From Acidobacteriota bacterium (GTDB lineage Bacteria; Acidobacteriota; UBA6911): DNA of 64,000 nt. The stretch is taken from NCBI GenBank assembly GCA_012729555.1, contig JAAYCX010000012.1, positions 1 through 64,000 on the forward strand, given 5' to 3'. This document shows, piece after piece, positions 15,400 to 25,557 of this stretch (the first letter of the stretch is position 1; the number at the start of each line of letters is the position of its first letter). The position numbers and the translations under genes were made by a program. The notes beneath the pieces were generated by a model. The model did no database searches, was not told where the DNA came from, and worked only from the letters and a program-made list of their open reading frames with translations.

Positions 15400-16083
15400 T
15401 CAGCGGAAGAGGTTGTGCTTGAGGATGAAGTAGACGGCGGCCACGCCGTCCTTCCACCCGATCTTCTTCCCTTCCGCGTAATCCCGCCCGTGGTAGGAGA
15501 TCGGCACCTCGTACACGCGGCACCCCGCGCGGCTGATCTTGGCGGTGAATTCCGGCTCGAACCCGAAGCGGTCCTCGCACAGCGTGATCCTCCCGAGGAT
15601 CTCCGCCCGGAAGACCTTGTAGCAGGTCTCCATGTCGGTCAGGTTCATGTCGGTGAAGATGTTCGAAAGCAGCGTCAGCGCGCGGTTGCCGACCGAATGC
15701 CAGAAGAGCAGGACCCGGTGCGGCCCGCTGAGGAAGCGGGAGCCGTAGACCACGTCCGCCTGGTCGTCGAGGATCGGCTGAACGAGGTTCCCGTATTCGG
15801 CCGGGTCGTACTCCAGGTCCGCGTCCTGGATGACGACGATGTCGCCCGTCACCCGGGCGAAACCCGCCCGCAGCGCCGCCCCCTTCCCCCGGTTACCGGG
15901 CTGAAGGATGACGAGCAGATCCTCGGAAGCGGGCAGCCCCCGGAGGATCTCGCGGGTCCCGTCGGTGGAGCCGTCGTCCACCAGGATGATCTCCTTTTCG
16001 AAGCCGGTCCGGCGGACCCGCTCGAGCAGCTCGAGAACCGTGTTTTTCTCGTTATAGACCGGAATAACGATCGACAGTTTCAT
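15400..16083 (-). CDS. Family 2 glycosyltransferase, polyprenyl-phosphate hexose type
   Basis: A 227-residue GT-A enzyme: LSIVIPVYNEKNTVLELL at the start, IILVDDGSTDGT, then VVIQDADLEYDP with the metal-binding acids, and FGFEPEFTAKI and YHGRDYAEGKKI near the C terminus. This is the pattern of dolichyl/polyprenyl-phosphate mannose or glucose synthases without the C-terminal membrane domain. The frame is open far upstream into tsaD, but homology starts at this ATG. It lies 20 bp downstream of tsaD on the same strand. Confidence 0.88.
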   Translation of the reverse strand: MKLSIVIPVYNEKNTVLELLERVRRTGFEKEIILVDDGSTDGTREILRGLPASEDLLVILQPGNRGKGAALRAGFARVTGDIVVIQDADLEYDPAEYGNLVQPILDDQADVVYGSRFLSGPHRVLLFWHSVGNRALTLLSNIFTDMNLTDMETCYKVFRAEILGRITLCEDRFGFEPEFTAKISRAGCRVYEVPISYHGRDYAEGKKIGWKDGVAAVYFILKHNLFR

Positions 16084-16103
16084 GGGCGCGGGCTCCCGGG
16101 GAT

Positions 16104-17135
16104 TCAGCCGACCAGCGGAAGGCCGGCCGAGGCGTTGAGTTCGAGATCGAGGGACGGGGAGCCGGAAAACCGGGGAGTCGCCGCCGCCGCGATCATGGCG
16201 GCGTTGTCGGTGGTGTAGGCCGGGCTGGGGATGTAGACGCCGGGGGGCCGCCCGCCGGCTTCGAACGTCTCCCGGAACGACGCCCGCAGGAGGCTGTTGC
16301 ACGCCACCCCCCCCACCAGGAGGAGCGAACGGGGACGGAGCCGGGCCTCCGCCTTCTTCGCCTGCCCGATCAGGGTGTCGACGATGGCCCGCTGGTAGCT
16401 CGCGACCAGGTCGAGCACCACCCGGGGGGGCCGGGCGCCCGGCCGGACCGGCCGGATGCCCGCCTCGGTGATATGGCGCAGGGCGGCGGTCTTGAACCCG
16501 CTGAAACTGAAATCGAGCCGTCCGTCGCTGATCTTGGGGATGGAAAAGGGGAAGCGCCGGGGGTCCCCATCCCTGGCCAGGCGGTCGATGACGGGCCCGC
16601 CCGGGTATCCCAGGCCGAGGAACTTGGCGATCTTGTCGAGCGCCTCCCCGGCGGCGTCGTCGCGCGTGCGCCCGATCACCTCGTACCGCCCCGGTTGCGC
16701 GGCGTGGATGAGCGAGGTGTGCCCGCCCGACACCGTGAGCGCCAGCAGGGGGTATTCGATCCCCGGATTCTCGATGAAGGCCGAGAAAATGTGCCCCTCG
16801 ATATGATGGACGGGGACGAGGGGCTTGCCGGTCGCCCAGGCCATCGCCTTGGCGTAGGACACCCCCACCAGGAGCGAGCCGATCAGCCCGGGCCCCCGGG
16901 TGACGGCGATCCCGTCGATCTCCTCCTGCCGGCATCCCGCTTCCCTGAAGGCCTGCCGCACCACGTAGCCGATGTTGCGCAGGTGCTCCCGGCTGGCCAG
17001 CTCGGGGACCACCCCCCCGAAAGCGCGGTGCGTCTCGATCTGCGAGGCGATGACGCTCGAGAGCACCTCGCGCCCGTCGCGCACCAGGGCCGCGGCGGTC
17101 TCATCGCAGGAGGATTCGATTCCCAGTACCAGCAT
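16104..17135 (-). CDS. tsaD: tRNA N6-threonylcarbamoyladenosine transferase
   Basis: A 343-residue Kae1/TsaD protein that puts threonylcarbamoyl on A37 of ANN-decoding tRNAs. It starts [18 protein letters not shown]; the metal-binding histidines are in [12 protein letters not shown]; the nucleotide-binding parts are VSGGHTSL and [12 protein letters not shown]. The ATG at 17135 has GAGAGAGG upstream. Partners TsaB, TsaC and TsaE are not in the window. An essential housekeeping gene. Confidence 0.96.
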   Translation of the reverse strand: MLVLGIESSCDETAAALVRDGREVLSSVIASQIETHRAFGGVVPELASREHLRNIGYVVRQAFREAGCRQEEIDGIAVTRGPGLIGSLLVGVSYAKAMAWATGKPLVPVHHIEGHIFSAFIENPGIEYPLLALTVSGGHTSLIHAAQPGRYEVIGRTRDDAAGEALDKIAKFLGLGYPGGPVIDRLARDGDPRRFPFSIPKISDGRLDFSFSGFKTAALRHITEAGIRPVRPGARPPRVVLDLVASYQRAIVDTLIGQAKKAEARLRPRSLLLVGGVACNSLLRASFRETFEAGGRPPGVYIPSPAYTTDNAAMIAAAATPRFSGSPSLDLELNASAGLPLVG

Positions 17136-17235
17136 AAGCCTCTCTCTCCGGCGCCCCGGCCGGACCACGGGCATTATATCATCGCCGCAAAGTCCCCGGG
17201 ACACAAGGGAATCGGGATCGGCGCGCGCGATATTC

Positions 17236-17263
17236 TTGCAATCCCCGCCGCGTGCGATAGACT
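17236..17263 (+). promoter_or_regulatory. Candidate promoter of mtnA
   Basis: TTGCAA at 17236-17241 and TAGACT at 17258-17263 with a 16-base spacer, 30 bp before the mtnA start. The divergent tsaD gene begins on the other side of this 158-bp gap. Confidence 0.45.
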
Positions 17264-17293
17264 GCTTCTTTCCATGGGGGGGCCACGATCACC

Positions 17294-18346
<1,053 letters not shown>

Positions 18347-18353
18347 TTATTCG

Positions 18354-18382
18354 TTGACAAACCGGGCGGGTTGGGGTAACAA
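18354..18382 (+). promoter_or_regulatory. Strong promoter of the B12 uptake operon
   Basis: A perfect TTGACA at 18354-18359, a 17-base spacer, then TAACAA at 18377-18382, eight bases after the mtnA stop. Transcription would start near 18390, at the beginning of the riboswitch leader. Confidence 0.7.
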
Positions 18383-18397
18383 TTCGCCCTTGGAATT

Positions 18398-18629
18398 TAC
18401 GTTCTCTGAAATGTGACAGGGGTGCCCCGCACGGGGGTAAAAGGGAAGTGGGTGAAAGTCCCACGCGGTCCCGCCACTGTAATCGGAAAGCCGGCATCTG
18501 CGGCCAAGCAGATCCATAGCGCCCGCCACTCGTTGACATCGAACGGGGAAGGCGAGATGCCCGGCGTCGACCCGAAAGCCAGGAAACCTGCCTCGTCACC
18601 TGTTTCAGTACGCTCTTCGCGAGAAAGAG
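18398..18629 (+). promoter_or_regulatory. Cobalamin riboswitch
   Basis: The leader carries the conserved AdoCbl-type core: GGGAAGTGGGTGAAAGTCCC (18443-18462), the B12 box GCCACTGT at 18473-18480, and GCCAGGAAACCTGCC at 18578-18592. The outer stem can form between CTGAAA...CAGG near 18406-18420 and CCTGTTTCAG at 18599-18608. A short hairpin at 18613-18629 (CTCTT / AAGAG) would bury the AAGAGA ribosome site of btuF, which suggests control of translation start. Bound cobalamin should lower expression of the uptake genes. Confidence 0.92.
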
Positions 18630-18636
18630 ACCTGAA

Positions 18637-19620
18637 ATGTCCCGGAAGTCCGATTCTCACCGTCCCCCGCCATCGCCGCCGCGCCCGCGCCTCGTCGCGG
18701 CCCTTCCAGCCCTGCTCGCCGTCATCCTGGCCGCGGGCTGCGCCCTCCGCCCGGCCGGCGGGCCGGGGGAACAGGGCACGGGGAAGGCGGAGGAAGCGGG
18801 CGCGGAACGGGTGGAAGTCACCGACGGGATCGGGAGGCGCGTGCTCCTCCCCCGGCGCCCCCGGCGCATCGTCTCGCTCGCTCCCAACGTCACCGAGACC
18901 CTCTTCATGCTCGGGGCCCAGGACCGCCTGATCGGGGTGACCACCCTGTGCGCCTGGCCGGAGGCGGCGCGCGCGCTCCCCAAGATCGGCGACCTCCTCA
19001 ATCCCAACTACGAGGTGATCCTGGCCGCCCGGCCGGACCTCGTCATCGGTTCGACGGCGGGGAACGACCGGGGGGCCGTAACGAAGCTCACCGGCCTGGG
19101 GCTCCCGGTCTATGTCGTCGCGCCCCGTTCGGCGGAGGAGATCTTCCGCTCCGTGGAGGAGATCGGCCGCATCACCGACCGCGCCGGGGAGGGGCGCCTC
19201 CTGGCGGCGCGGATGAGAGCGCGGCTCGACGCCGTCCGGCGCCGGATCGAGGGGCTCCCCCCGGTGCGCGCCTTTTTCATCACCTGGTTCGACCCGCTCC
19301 TGGCCCCGGGCAAGAACACCTTCGAAAACGACGTCCTGGCGCTGGCCGGCGTGGTTTCGATCTCCTCGGACATCCCGCAGTACTACCCGCGCTACAGCCT
19401 GGAACAGGTCCTGGTGAGCGACCCGGACGCCATCCTCACCATCGAGCACGAGGGGGACCCGCTGCCGCGCTTCGACCGCACCCCCGGCTGGAAGGAGTTG
19501 CGCGCCGTCCGGGAGGGCCGGGTCTACTTCCTGAGCGAGTACCTGCAGCACCCCTCGCCGCTGTTCGTGGACGGCGTGGAGGACCTGGCGCGGCAGCTCT
19601 ACCCGGAGAGGTTCCGATGA
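18637..19620 (+). CDS. btuF: Cobalamin-binding lipoprotein of the B12 ABC transporter
   Basis: A 327-residue substrate-binding protein. A signal peptide ends in the lipobox LAAGC near residue 35; then a helical-backbone (Fe-B12) binding fold with RIVSLAPNVTETLFMLGA and PNYEVILAARPDLVI. The long-helix type is shared by siderophore and haem binders; the riboswitch in front decides for B12. It is the first gene of the operon. The ribosome site GAAAGAGA lies inside the riboswitch expression hairpin. It overlaps btuC by four bases. Confidence 0.9.
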   Translation: MSRKSDSHRPPPSPPRPRLVAALPALLAVILAAGCALRPAGGPGEQGTGKAEEAGAERVEVTDGIGRRVLLPRRPRRIVSLAPNVTETLFMLGAQDRLIGVTTLCAWPEAARALPKIGDLLNPNYEVILAARPDLVIGSTAGNDRGAVTKLTGLGLPVYVVAPRSAEEIFRSVEEIGRITDRAGEGRLLAARMRARLDAVRRRIEGLPPVRAFFITWFDPLLAPGKNTFENDVLALAGVVSISSDIPQYYPRYSLEQVLVSDPDAILTIEHEGDPLPRFDRTPGWKELRAVREGRVYFLSEYLQHPSPLFVDGVEDLARQLYPERFR

Positions 19621-20666
19621 ACCGTCTTTCCGGCGCCAGGATCGCGATGGTCAGCCTCGCCCTCTTCGGGGTCTGGGTCCTGGCCGTGATCCTGTCGCTC
19701 AACATCGGCAGCGTCCCGATCCCGGTCCGGACCTCGCTCGGACTGCTGGCCGACCGGCTGGCGGGGGTTTCGAGCGGGGACCCCCTCGAGGCGGTCCTCT
19801 TCTCCGTCCGGCTCCCCCGGGTGCTTCTGGGGTCCCTGGTGGGCGCCGCCCTGGCGGCGGCGGGGACAGCGTTCCAGTCGCTGCTGCGCAACCCCCTGGC
19901 CGACCCCTATGTCCTGGGAGTGTCCACGGGCGCCTCCCTGGGCACCATCCTCTATTCCATCGTCGCCGCCTGGGCCGGGTTCGCGGCCATGGGCGGGGGC
20001 CTTGCCTTCGGCCGGCCGCTGGCCGCGTTCCTGGGGGCCGCTTTCACCGTCGGCGCGGTCTACCTGACCGCCAGCGGCGGGCGGAGGGCGGCCGACAACT
20101 CCCAGCGGCTGCTGCTGGCGGGCATCGTCCTGGCCTCCTTTCTCTCCTCCATCAACGTGTTCCTGCTGACGAGCATCAACCAGGCGGATCTGCGCGGGAT
20201 CTTCTACTGGCTCATCGGCGATCTCAGCCGGCCGGTGGATGCCTCCATCTACCCCGTGACGGCGCTGGTGTTCGCGGGGGTCTGCCTCCTCTACCTCTTC
20301 TCCCACAGCCTGAACCTGATCGGCACGGGGGAGGAGGACGCCCTGATCCTGGGAGTCGCGGTCCGGAGGGTCAAGACCGCGGTCTACGTCATCGCGTCCC
20401 TGATCACCGGGGCCGTGGTCTCCATCAGCGGCCCGATCGCCTACATCGGCCTCATCTGCCCCCACATGGGGCGCATGCTCTTCGGCGGCGACAACCGCAT
20501 CCTGATCCCCACCGTCTTCCTCTTCGGCGCCATCTTCACCCTGCTGGCCGACACCCTGGCCCGGACCCTCCTCTCCCCGGCCGAACTCCCGGTGGGCATC
20601 GTCACCGCGCTGTGCGGCGCCCCGCTCTTCATCTATCTCCTGCATCGCAAGGGGAGGGACAAATGA
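19617..20666 (+). CDS. btuC: B12 ABC transporter permease
   Basis: A 349-residue permease of the FecCD/BtuC family with about ten membrane segments. Family marks include VRLPRVLLGSLVGAALAAAG, FQSLLRNPLADPYVLGVS and GPIAYIGLICPHMGRMLFG. It starts at an ATG overlapping the btuF stop (ATGA) and its own stop overlaps btuD the same way, so the transporter genes are translationally coupled. It moves cobalamin across the inner membrane. Confidence 0.93.
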   Translation: MNRLSGARIAMVSLALFGVWVLAVILSLNIGSVPIPVRTSLGLLADRLAGVSSGDPLEAVLFSVRLPRVLLGSLVGAALAAAGTAFQSLLRNPLADPYVLGVSTGASLGTILYSIVAAWAGFAAMGGGLAFGRPLAAFLGAAFTVGAVYLTASGGRRAADNSQRLLLAGIVLASFLSSINVFLLTSINQADLRGIFYWLIGDLSRPVDASIYPVTALVFAGVCLLYLFSHSLNLIGTGEEDALILGVAVRRVKTAVYVIASLITGAVVSISGPIAYIGLICPHMGRMLFGGDNRILIPTVFLFGAIFTLLADTLARTLLSPAELPVGIVTALCGAPLFIYLLHRKGRDK

Positions 20667-21472
20667 GCGGGGACTTCGTCCTGGAGGCGCGCGCACTCGG
20701 CTTCGATTACCACAAGCCGATCGTGCGCGACATCTCCTTCGGCCTGCGCCCCGGGACCTTCACGGGCATCGTCGGGCCCAACGGCTGCGGCAAGACCACC
20801 ATCCTGAGGCTGCTCGACGGTATCGTCCGGCCGCTCGCCGGCGAGGTGTTCGTCGACGGCGGCCGCCCCCTGTCGGGGATGAGGCGGAAGGAGATCGCGC
20901 GCCACATCGCCATGGTCCCCCAGAACGGCGGGTTCGACCCGTACCAGACGGTCCTCGAGTTCGCCATGCAGGGGCGGGCGCCCCACCTGTCGCTGCTCGG
21001 GTTCGAGAATCCACGGGACGAGGCCCTCACCCTGGAGGCGCTGGAGATGACGCAGATGACACGCTACCTCCGCTCGCGCGTCACCGAAATCTCCGGGGGG
21101 GAGAAGCAGCGGCTGCTGCTGGCGCGCGCGCTGGCGCAGCGGACCCCGATCCTGCTCCTGGACGAAGTCACCGCGAACCTGGACATCAACTACCAGGTGG
21201 AGCTGATGCGGCTCGTGCAGAGCATCACCCGCCGGCAGAACCTCGCCACCCTGGTGGTGTCGCACGAAATCAACCTCCTGGGCGCCTTCTGCGACCGCAT
21301 CATCCTGATGACGAAGGGACGGATCCGCTACCAGGGGAGCGTCGGGGAGGCGCTGACGCGGGAACATCTCCAACAAATATTCGGTCTGGACTTTTCGATC
21401 CGCCGCCTGACGGGCTCCAGGGTCGAGGTCCTCCCCGTCATTCACGAGGAAACATCCCATGTATCGGAATAA
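20663..21472 (+). CDS. btuD: B12 ABC transporter ATPase
   Basis: A 269-residue ABC ATPase: Walker A GPNGCGKTT, Q-loop MVPQNGGFDPYQTV, signature EISGGEKQRLLLARAL, Walker B ILLLDEVTANLD and H-loop VVSHEINLL. It powers the BtuC permease. The ATG at 20663 overlaps the btuC stop. Its last 14 bases overlap the receptor gene that follows. Confidence 0.93.
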   Translation: MSGDFVLEARALGFDYHKPIVRDISFGLRPGTFTGIVGPNGCGKTTILRLLDGIVRPLAGEVFVDGGRPLSGMRRKEIARHIAMVPQNGGFDPYQTVLEFAMQGRAPHLSLLGFENPRDEALTLEALEMTQMTRYLRSRVTEISGGEKQRLLLARALAQRTPILLLDEVTANLDINYQVELMRLVQSITRRQNLATLVVSHEINLLGAFCDRIILMTKGRIRYQGSVGEALTREHLQQIFGLDFSIRRLTGSRVEVLPVIHEETSHVSE

Positions 21473-23681
21473 ACGGATCATCTTCTCCATCCTGATCGCC
21501 CTGGCTCTCCCGGCCGCACTGGCGGCGGGAACGCTCACAGGCATCGTCACCGACCCCGACGGCAAAGCCGTGCCCGACGCCCGGGTCAGCCTGCTGCGCT
21601 CCCTCGTCGTCGTCGGGGAGCGGCAGACGGACGCCGAGGGCGCCTACCGGTTCGAGGATCTCGACGACGGCAGGTACCGGCTGACGGCCGAGGCCCCCGG
21701 GCTGGCGGCGGCACCCGTCGAGGCCGCCGTCGCCGGCGACGCAACCGAAACCCGCAATCTCCGGCTCAGGCTGAGCGCCATGACGACCCAGGTGGTGGTC
21801 TCCTCCAGCCTCGGGGGCGCGCTGCTGCCCCAGGTCGGCTCCTCGGTCAGCCTGGTGACCGGCGGTGATCTGGAGGACCGGGCGGCGCAGAACGCCTACG
21901 AAAGCCTGCGCGGCATCCCGGGGGTCGAGGTCAACCAGACCGGCCGCCGCGGCGGCGTGACCGGCGTGTTCATCCGCGGAGGGGAGTCCAAGTACAACTC
22001 CGTGATGGTGGACGGCGTCCCGATGAACGATTTCGGGGGGGGGATGGACATGGCCTCCCTCCCGGCCGACGGGATCGAGCGGGTGGAAATCACCCGCGGC
22101 CCCCAGAGCGCGCTTTACGGCGCCAATGCCGTCACGGGCGTCATCAACATCGTCAGCCGCCGCGGAGAGGGAGCGCCCGAATTCACCGCCCTGGCCGAGG
22201 GGGGGAGCTACTCCACGCGCCGCTTCGCCACCGGCGGGAGCGGACTCAGCCGCGGGTTCAGCTGGGCCTACAACCTCTCCCGGCTCGATTCCGACGGGGT
22301 GGTCGCCAACGACCGTTATCGCAACCAGAGCGCCTTCCTCAACCTGGGCTACCGGCAGGGCGGCCGGCGGCAGCTCGAATTCAGCTTCTTCGGCAACGCC
22401 AACGACGCCGGCGCCCCGGGCGCTTACGGCAGCGACCCCGGGGGGACCAACCCCGATCACGTGGTCGACACCGTCTCGCGCGGCAAGCAGAACCTGTTCG
22501 GCTACCGGCTGGGCTACACCGAACAGCTCTCCTCCCGGGTGAGGCAGGTCACCGGCGTGAGCCTCACCACCAACGACCTGTACTACATCTCCACCTGGGG
22601 TGATTACGGCGCGGAGAACCTGCGCGGCCTGTTCAACACCCGCACTGAAATCGCGCTCACGGATAAGGCTTCCCTGGCGGCGGGTTTCGAGTTCAACCGG
22701 GAACAGACGAAACACTCCTACATCACCGACGACCAGTTCGCCCCCTTTCTCCTGCCCCGCACCAGCCTGGCCTACTTCGCCGAGGGGCGCTGGAGCCCCA
22801 CCGCCCGGCTGCACCTGATCGGGGGGCTGCGCATCGATCACCTCCGGACCAGCCGGATCCCATCGGACGGCTGGACCCGTCCCGTCATCCCCGCTTCCAC
22901 CGTGGTCCAGGCCAACCCGCGCATTTCGGCCGCCTACATCGCGCGCGAGGAGGGGGGGGACGGCGCCTTCGGCTCCACGCGGGTTCACGGGAGCTTCGGC
23001 ACCGGAATCCGGCCGCCGGACGGGTTCGAACTCGCCTTCACCGACAACCCGGAGCTCAAGCCCGAGCGCAACATCAGTTTCGACGCCGGGGTGGAACAGA
23101 CGCTTTTCGATTCCAGGGCGATCGTGGACGTCACCTACTTCCTGAACCGGTTCCGGGACCAGATCGTCACCCTGGGCGGGTCGCTCGCCAACCTGAGCGA
23201 GTACACCTCGGACAACCTGAAGAATTCCAGGGCGCAGGGACTCGAGTTCACCCTGCGGCTGCGCCCGGTCCAGTCGCTCGAGCTCACCGGGGCCTACACC
23301 TTCCTCGACACGGATGTCCTGGCGCTGGACGGGAGCTCCGAGGCCAACGCCCCCTATACCGTGGGGCAGCCGCTCCTGCGCCGCCCCCGCCACTCCGGCA
23401 GCTACGGCGTCACCTGGAATCACCGGCGGCTGACCCTGAACACCACGGCCTACATCCGGGGCGAAACGCTCGACGTGGAGCCCGCCTTCGGGCAGCCGTT
23501 TTTCGCCAACCCCGGGTACGTGCGGGCCGACGCGGGCTTCGCCTACCGCCTCTTCGGGGGGGTGGAGATCTACGGCAGGCTCAACAACCTGCTGAACCGG
23601 AAGTACGAGGAGAACCTCGGCTACCCCGCCCTGCGGCTCCATTTCATGGCGGGCATGAAGTTCCGCATTCCGTCGGAGTAG
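21459..23681 (+). CDS. btuB: TonB-dependent outer-membrane receptor, BtuB-type
   Basis: A 740-residue receptor. After a signal peptide (cleavage near LAAG) comes a carboxypeptidase-regulatory-like beta domain (residues ~25-105: GTLTGIVTDPDGKAVPDARV), then a TonB-box-like TTQVVVSS, the plug domain (GVFIRGGESKYNSVMVDGVP, VEITRGPQSALYGANAVTG), then the beta barrel ending GMKFRIPSE. The extra N-terminal domain is common in Acidobacteriota and Bacteroidota receptors but not in E. coli BtuB. Cobalamin as substrate is inferred from the riboswitch-controlled operon. The TonB-like protein at 40613 could energise it. Confidence 0.88.
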   Translation: MYRNKRIIFSILIALALPAALAAGTLTGIVTDPDGKAVPDARVSLLRSLVVVGERQTDAEGAYRFEDLDDGRYRLTAEAPGLAAAPVEAAVAGDATETRNLRLRLSAMTTQVVVSSSLGGALLPQVGSSVSLVTGGDLEDRAAQNAYESLRGIPGVEVNQTGRRGGVTGVFIRGGESKYNSVMVDGVPMNDFGGGMDMASLPADGIERVEITRGPQSALYGANAVTGVINIVSRRGEGAPEFTALAEGGSYSTRRFATGGSGLSRGFSWAYNLSRLDSDGVVANDRYRNQSAFLNLGYRQGGRRQLEFSFFGNANDAGAPGAYGSDPGGTNPDHVVDTVSRGKQNLFGYRLGYTEQLSSRVRQVTGVSLTTNDLYYISTWGDYGAENLRGLFNTRTEIALTDKASLAAGFEFNREQTKHSYITDDQFAPFLLPRTSLAYFAEGRWSPTARLHLIGGLRIDHLRTSRIPSDGWTRPVIPASTVVQANPRISAAYIAREEGGDGAFGSTRVHGSFGTGIRPPDGFELAFTDNPELKPERNISFDAGVEQTLFDSRAIVDVTYFLNRFRDQIVTLGGSLANLSEYTSDNLKNSRAQGLEFTLRLRPVQSLELTGAYTFLDTDVLALDGSSEANAPYTVGQPLLRRPRHSGSYGVTWNHRRLTLNTTAYIRGETLDVEPAFGQPFFANPGYVRADAGFAYRLFGGVEIYGRLNNLLNRKYEENLGYPALRLHFMAGMKFRIPSE

Positions 23682-23694
23682 CCCGGAGGGTGGG

Positions 23695-23726
23695 GCGCGG
23701 GGGGACCACCCGGTTCCCCCACGCGC
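23695..23726. terminator. GC-rich hairpin between convergent genes
   Basis: An 11-bp stem (GCGCGGGGGGA against TCCCCCACGCGC, one bulged A) with a 9-base loop lies between the stops of btuB and the DUF4388 gene. It could end transcription from both sides, but there is no T-tract on either strand. Confidence 0.4.
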
Positions 23727-23729
23727 TTC

Positions 23730-24833
23730 CTACCGGAGCGCGATCAGCTCCAGTTTCAGCATCCGGTCGAGAGCTTCCAGGATCTCGATCTCCCGCAGGG
23801 GCGAAAGCATCACGATCGATTTGACGTCCCACGTCCCGTTGATGCGGGAGGCGATGAACCCCTCCTCGTGGGAGAGATGGTACCCGGGCAGGGCGTCTTC
23901 CGACACCAGGAAGCAGGGGACCTTGGCGGGGGGCATGACGGTCCGGTAATATTCCTGGCACAGGGCGGATTCCGCCCGGTCGATCTGCTCCGAGGCCCAG
24001 GCGTTCTGAGGGTCGAGCCGGAGCACCTCCTGGAACGCCGCGATCGCCTCGCGGAAGTTCCGGCTCTGCATCAGCTCCAGCCCCTCGTTGAAGAGTTTCG
24101 CGGGGCTCTCCGCCTCCATGGGGGCCGGGATCGACTCCAGCACCTCCACGATCCCCTTCTCGTACAGCTGCAGCAGCTCGAAATTGACCAGGAAATCGGA
24201 ACCGTGCAGTTCCAGGATGATCTCCGAGATCGGTTTCTTCAGGGTCAGGAGGTATGCCAGCTTCTTCTGCAGCGGGCTGAGGCTCTGCACCTTGAGGTCC
24301 ACGCCGGCGCGCAGCGTCAGGACGATGTGGTTGCCGGGAAACACCGACCGGATGCGGGCCCACTCGTCCTTGCGCCGGACCCCCTCGAACATGAGGGTCT
24401 GGATATCCACCTTGATCTGGATCAGCCGGTCGAGGTTGTATCCCCCTGAGGTGAAATGGAAGTAGCCGTCGTCCCAGAGAAAGAGGTCGTAAATCACCTC
24501 GGCCGTCCGCGCCTTCAGGGCGGCCTCGACGTCCGGTTGCGCGACGAGGTTCTCCTGGACCAGGATCTTGCCCAGCATGACGCGCGAGCGCAGGTGCAGC
24601 TCGAACGCGCGCTTGAGTTCCGGCTCGGTCACCTTCCCCTGGAAGAGCAGAAACTGCCCCAGCTGCTTGGTGGGATCGTTGGAACTGGAGGAAATGATGT
24701 CCCCGTCCCGGAAATATATGTAGACCTTGGTCTTGTCCCTCACCAGGGAGAGGGTACCGGTCTTTCGGCCGACCGCCACCCACTGCAGCACCTCGGGCAG
24801 GTCCATGGTTTTCAGTCTTCCGGACAGCGACAT
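23730..24833 (-). CDS. DUF4388 (PATAN) domain protein with TPR-like segment
   Basis: A 367-residue soluble protein. Residues 1-110 are the DUF4388/PATAN domain (SGRLKTMDLPEVLQWVAVGRKTG, VYIYFRDGDIISSSS, LGQFLLFQG). The middle (~110-235) continues with a type-II-secretion-like helical region (MLGKILVQENLV). A TPR-like pair lies at ~245-290 (LFNEGLELMQSRNFREAIAAF). PATAN proteins are thought to link to two-component and motility or biofilm signalling; no kinase or receiver gene is adjacent. It is divergent from pgsA. Confidence 0.8.
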   Translation of the reverse strand: MSLSGRLKTMDLPEVLQWVAVGRKTGTLSLVRDKTKVYIYFRDGDIISSSSNDPTKQLGQFLLFQGKVTEPELKRAFELHLRSRVMLGKILVQENLVAQPDVEAALKARTAEVIYDLFLWDDGYFHFTSGGYNLDRLIQIKVDIQTLMFEGVRRKDEWARIRSVFPGNHIVLTLRAGVDLKVQSLSPLQKKLAYLLTLKKPISEIILELHGSDFLVNFELLQLYEKGIVEVLESIPAPMEAESPAKLFNEGLELMQSRNFREAIAAFQEVLRLDPQNAWASEQIDRAESALCQEYYRTVMPPAKVPCFLVSEDALPGYHLSHEEGFIASRINGTWDVKSIVMLSPLREIEILEALDRMLKLELIALR

Positions 24834-24878
24834 CGCTCTTCCTCCCCTGTCCTTATCGGCCGAGCCCGCGGCATCTAT

Positions 24879-24907
24879 TCAACAATCGGCCCGATTCCTG
24901 CTAAGAT
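24879..24907 (+). promoter_or_regulatory. Candidate promoter of pgsA
   Basis: TCAACA at 24879-24884, a 17-base spacer, and TAAGAT at 24902-24907. The same string CTAAGATAGG recurs before bamA, which supports it as a -10 region in this genome. Confidence 0.4.
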
Positions 24908-24963
24908 AGGGCGGCACACGGGTGCACCCGTCGGGGGGACCGTTCGTTCAAAGGAGTCCGCGC

Positions 24964-25557
24964 TTGCTTCTGACCTACGCCAACCAGTTGACCATTCTGA
25001 GGATGCTGTTCGTCCCCGTTTTCGTCATCCTGCTGATCTACGATCACCCGAAGGCGGCCACGGTGGTTTTCCTCCTGGCCGCCGTCACCGACGGGCTGGA
25101 CGGGCTGCTGGCCCGGAAGCTGCAGCAGAAAACCGTCCTGGGCTCTTTCCTGGATCCCATGGCGGACAAGATCCTGCTGACGGCCGCCTTCATCACGCTG
25201 ACGATCCCCTCGGTGCCGCTCGCGCTCCATATCCCGACCTGGCTGACGATCCTGACCATCGGCCGCGACGTGCTTATCGCCGTGTCGGTGCTGGTCATCC
25301 ACATGCAGACGAGCCATTCCCAGTTTCCGCCCAGCTTCCTCGGCAAATGCACCACCGCGGTCCAGCTCCTGGTCGTGGCCGTATGCATGCTGGCCAATTT
25401 CGACCTGCGCCCCGCCGCCGCGGTCTTCCCGGTGGTGGTGTACGCCACGCTGGCCCTCACGGTGGCTTCGGGCCTGCATTACGCCTCCAAATCGATCAAG
25501 ATCATCGCTTCCTACCAGGAAAACGACCATGAAGGCCCGAGGGGTCAGGATTCTTGA
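24964..25557 (+). CDS. pgsA: CDP-alcohol phosphatidyltransferase (PgsA-like)
   Basis: A 197-residue membrane enzyme, probably CDP-diacylglycerol-glycerol-3-phosphate phosphatidyltransferase. The catalytic motif D-G-x2-A-R-x8-G-x3-D-x3-D is complete (DGLDGLLAR, then GSFLDPMADK), within about five or six membrane segments. I chose the TTG at 24964 because AAAGGAG lies seven bases upstream and the protein then begins LLTYANQLTILRML, as this family does; a GTG at 24922 has no ribosome site. The exact alcohol (glycerol phosphate or another) is inferred. It overlaps the DUF512 gene by 29 bp. Confidence 0.85.
   Translation: MLLTYANQLTILRMLFVPVFVILLIYDHPKAATVVFLLAAVTDGLDGLLARKLQQKTVLGSFLDPMADKILLTAAFITLTIPSVPLALHIPTWLTILTIGRDVLIAVSVLVIHMQTSHSQFPPSFLGKCTTAVQLLVVAVCMLANFDLRPAAAVFPVVVYATLALTVASGLHYASKSIKIIASYQENDHEGPRGQDS

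Noticed and set aside
15400-16935. A 511-residue fusion reading of the GT2 frame
   Set aside because: The upstream half lies inside tsaD in another frame and has proline/arginine-rich shadow composition; glycosyltransferase homology begins at 16083.
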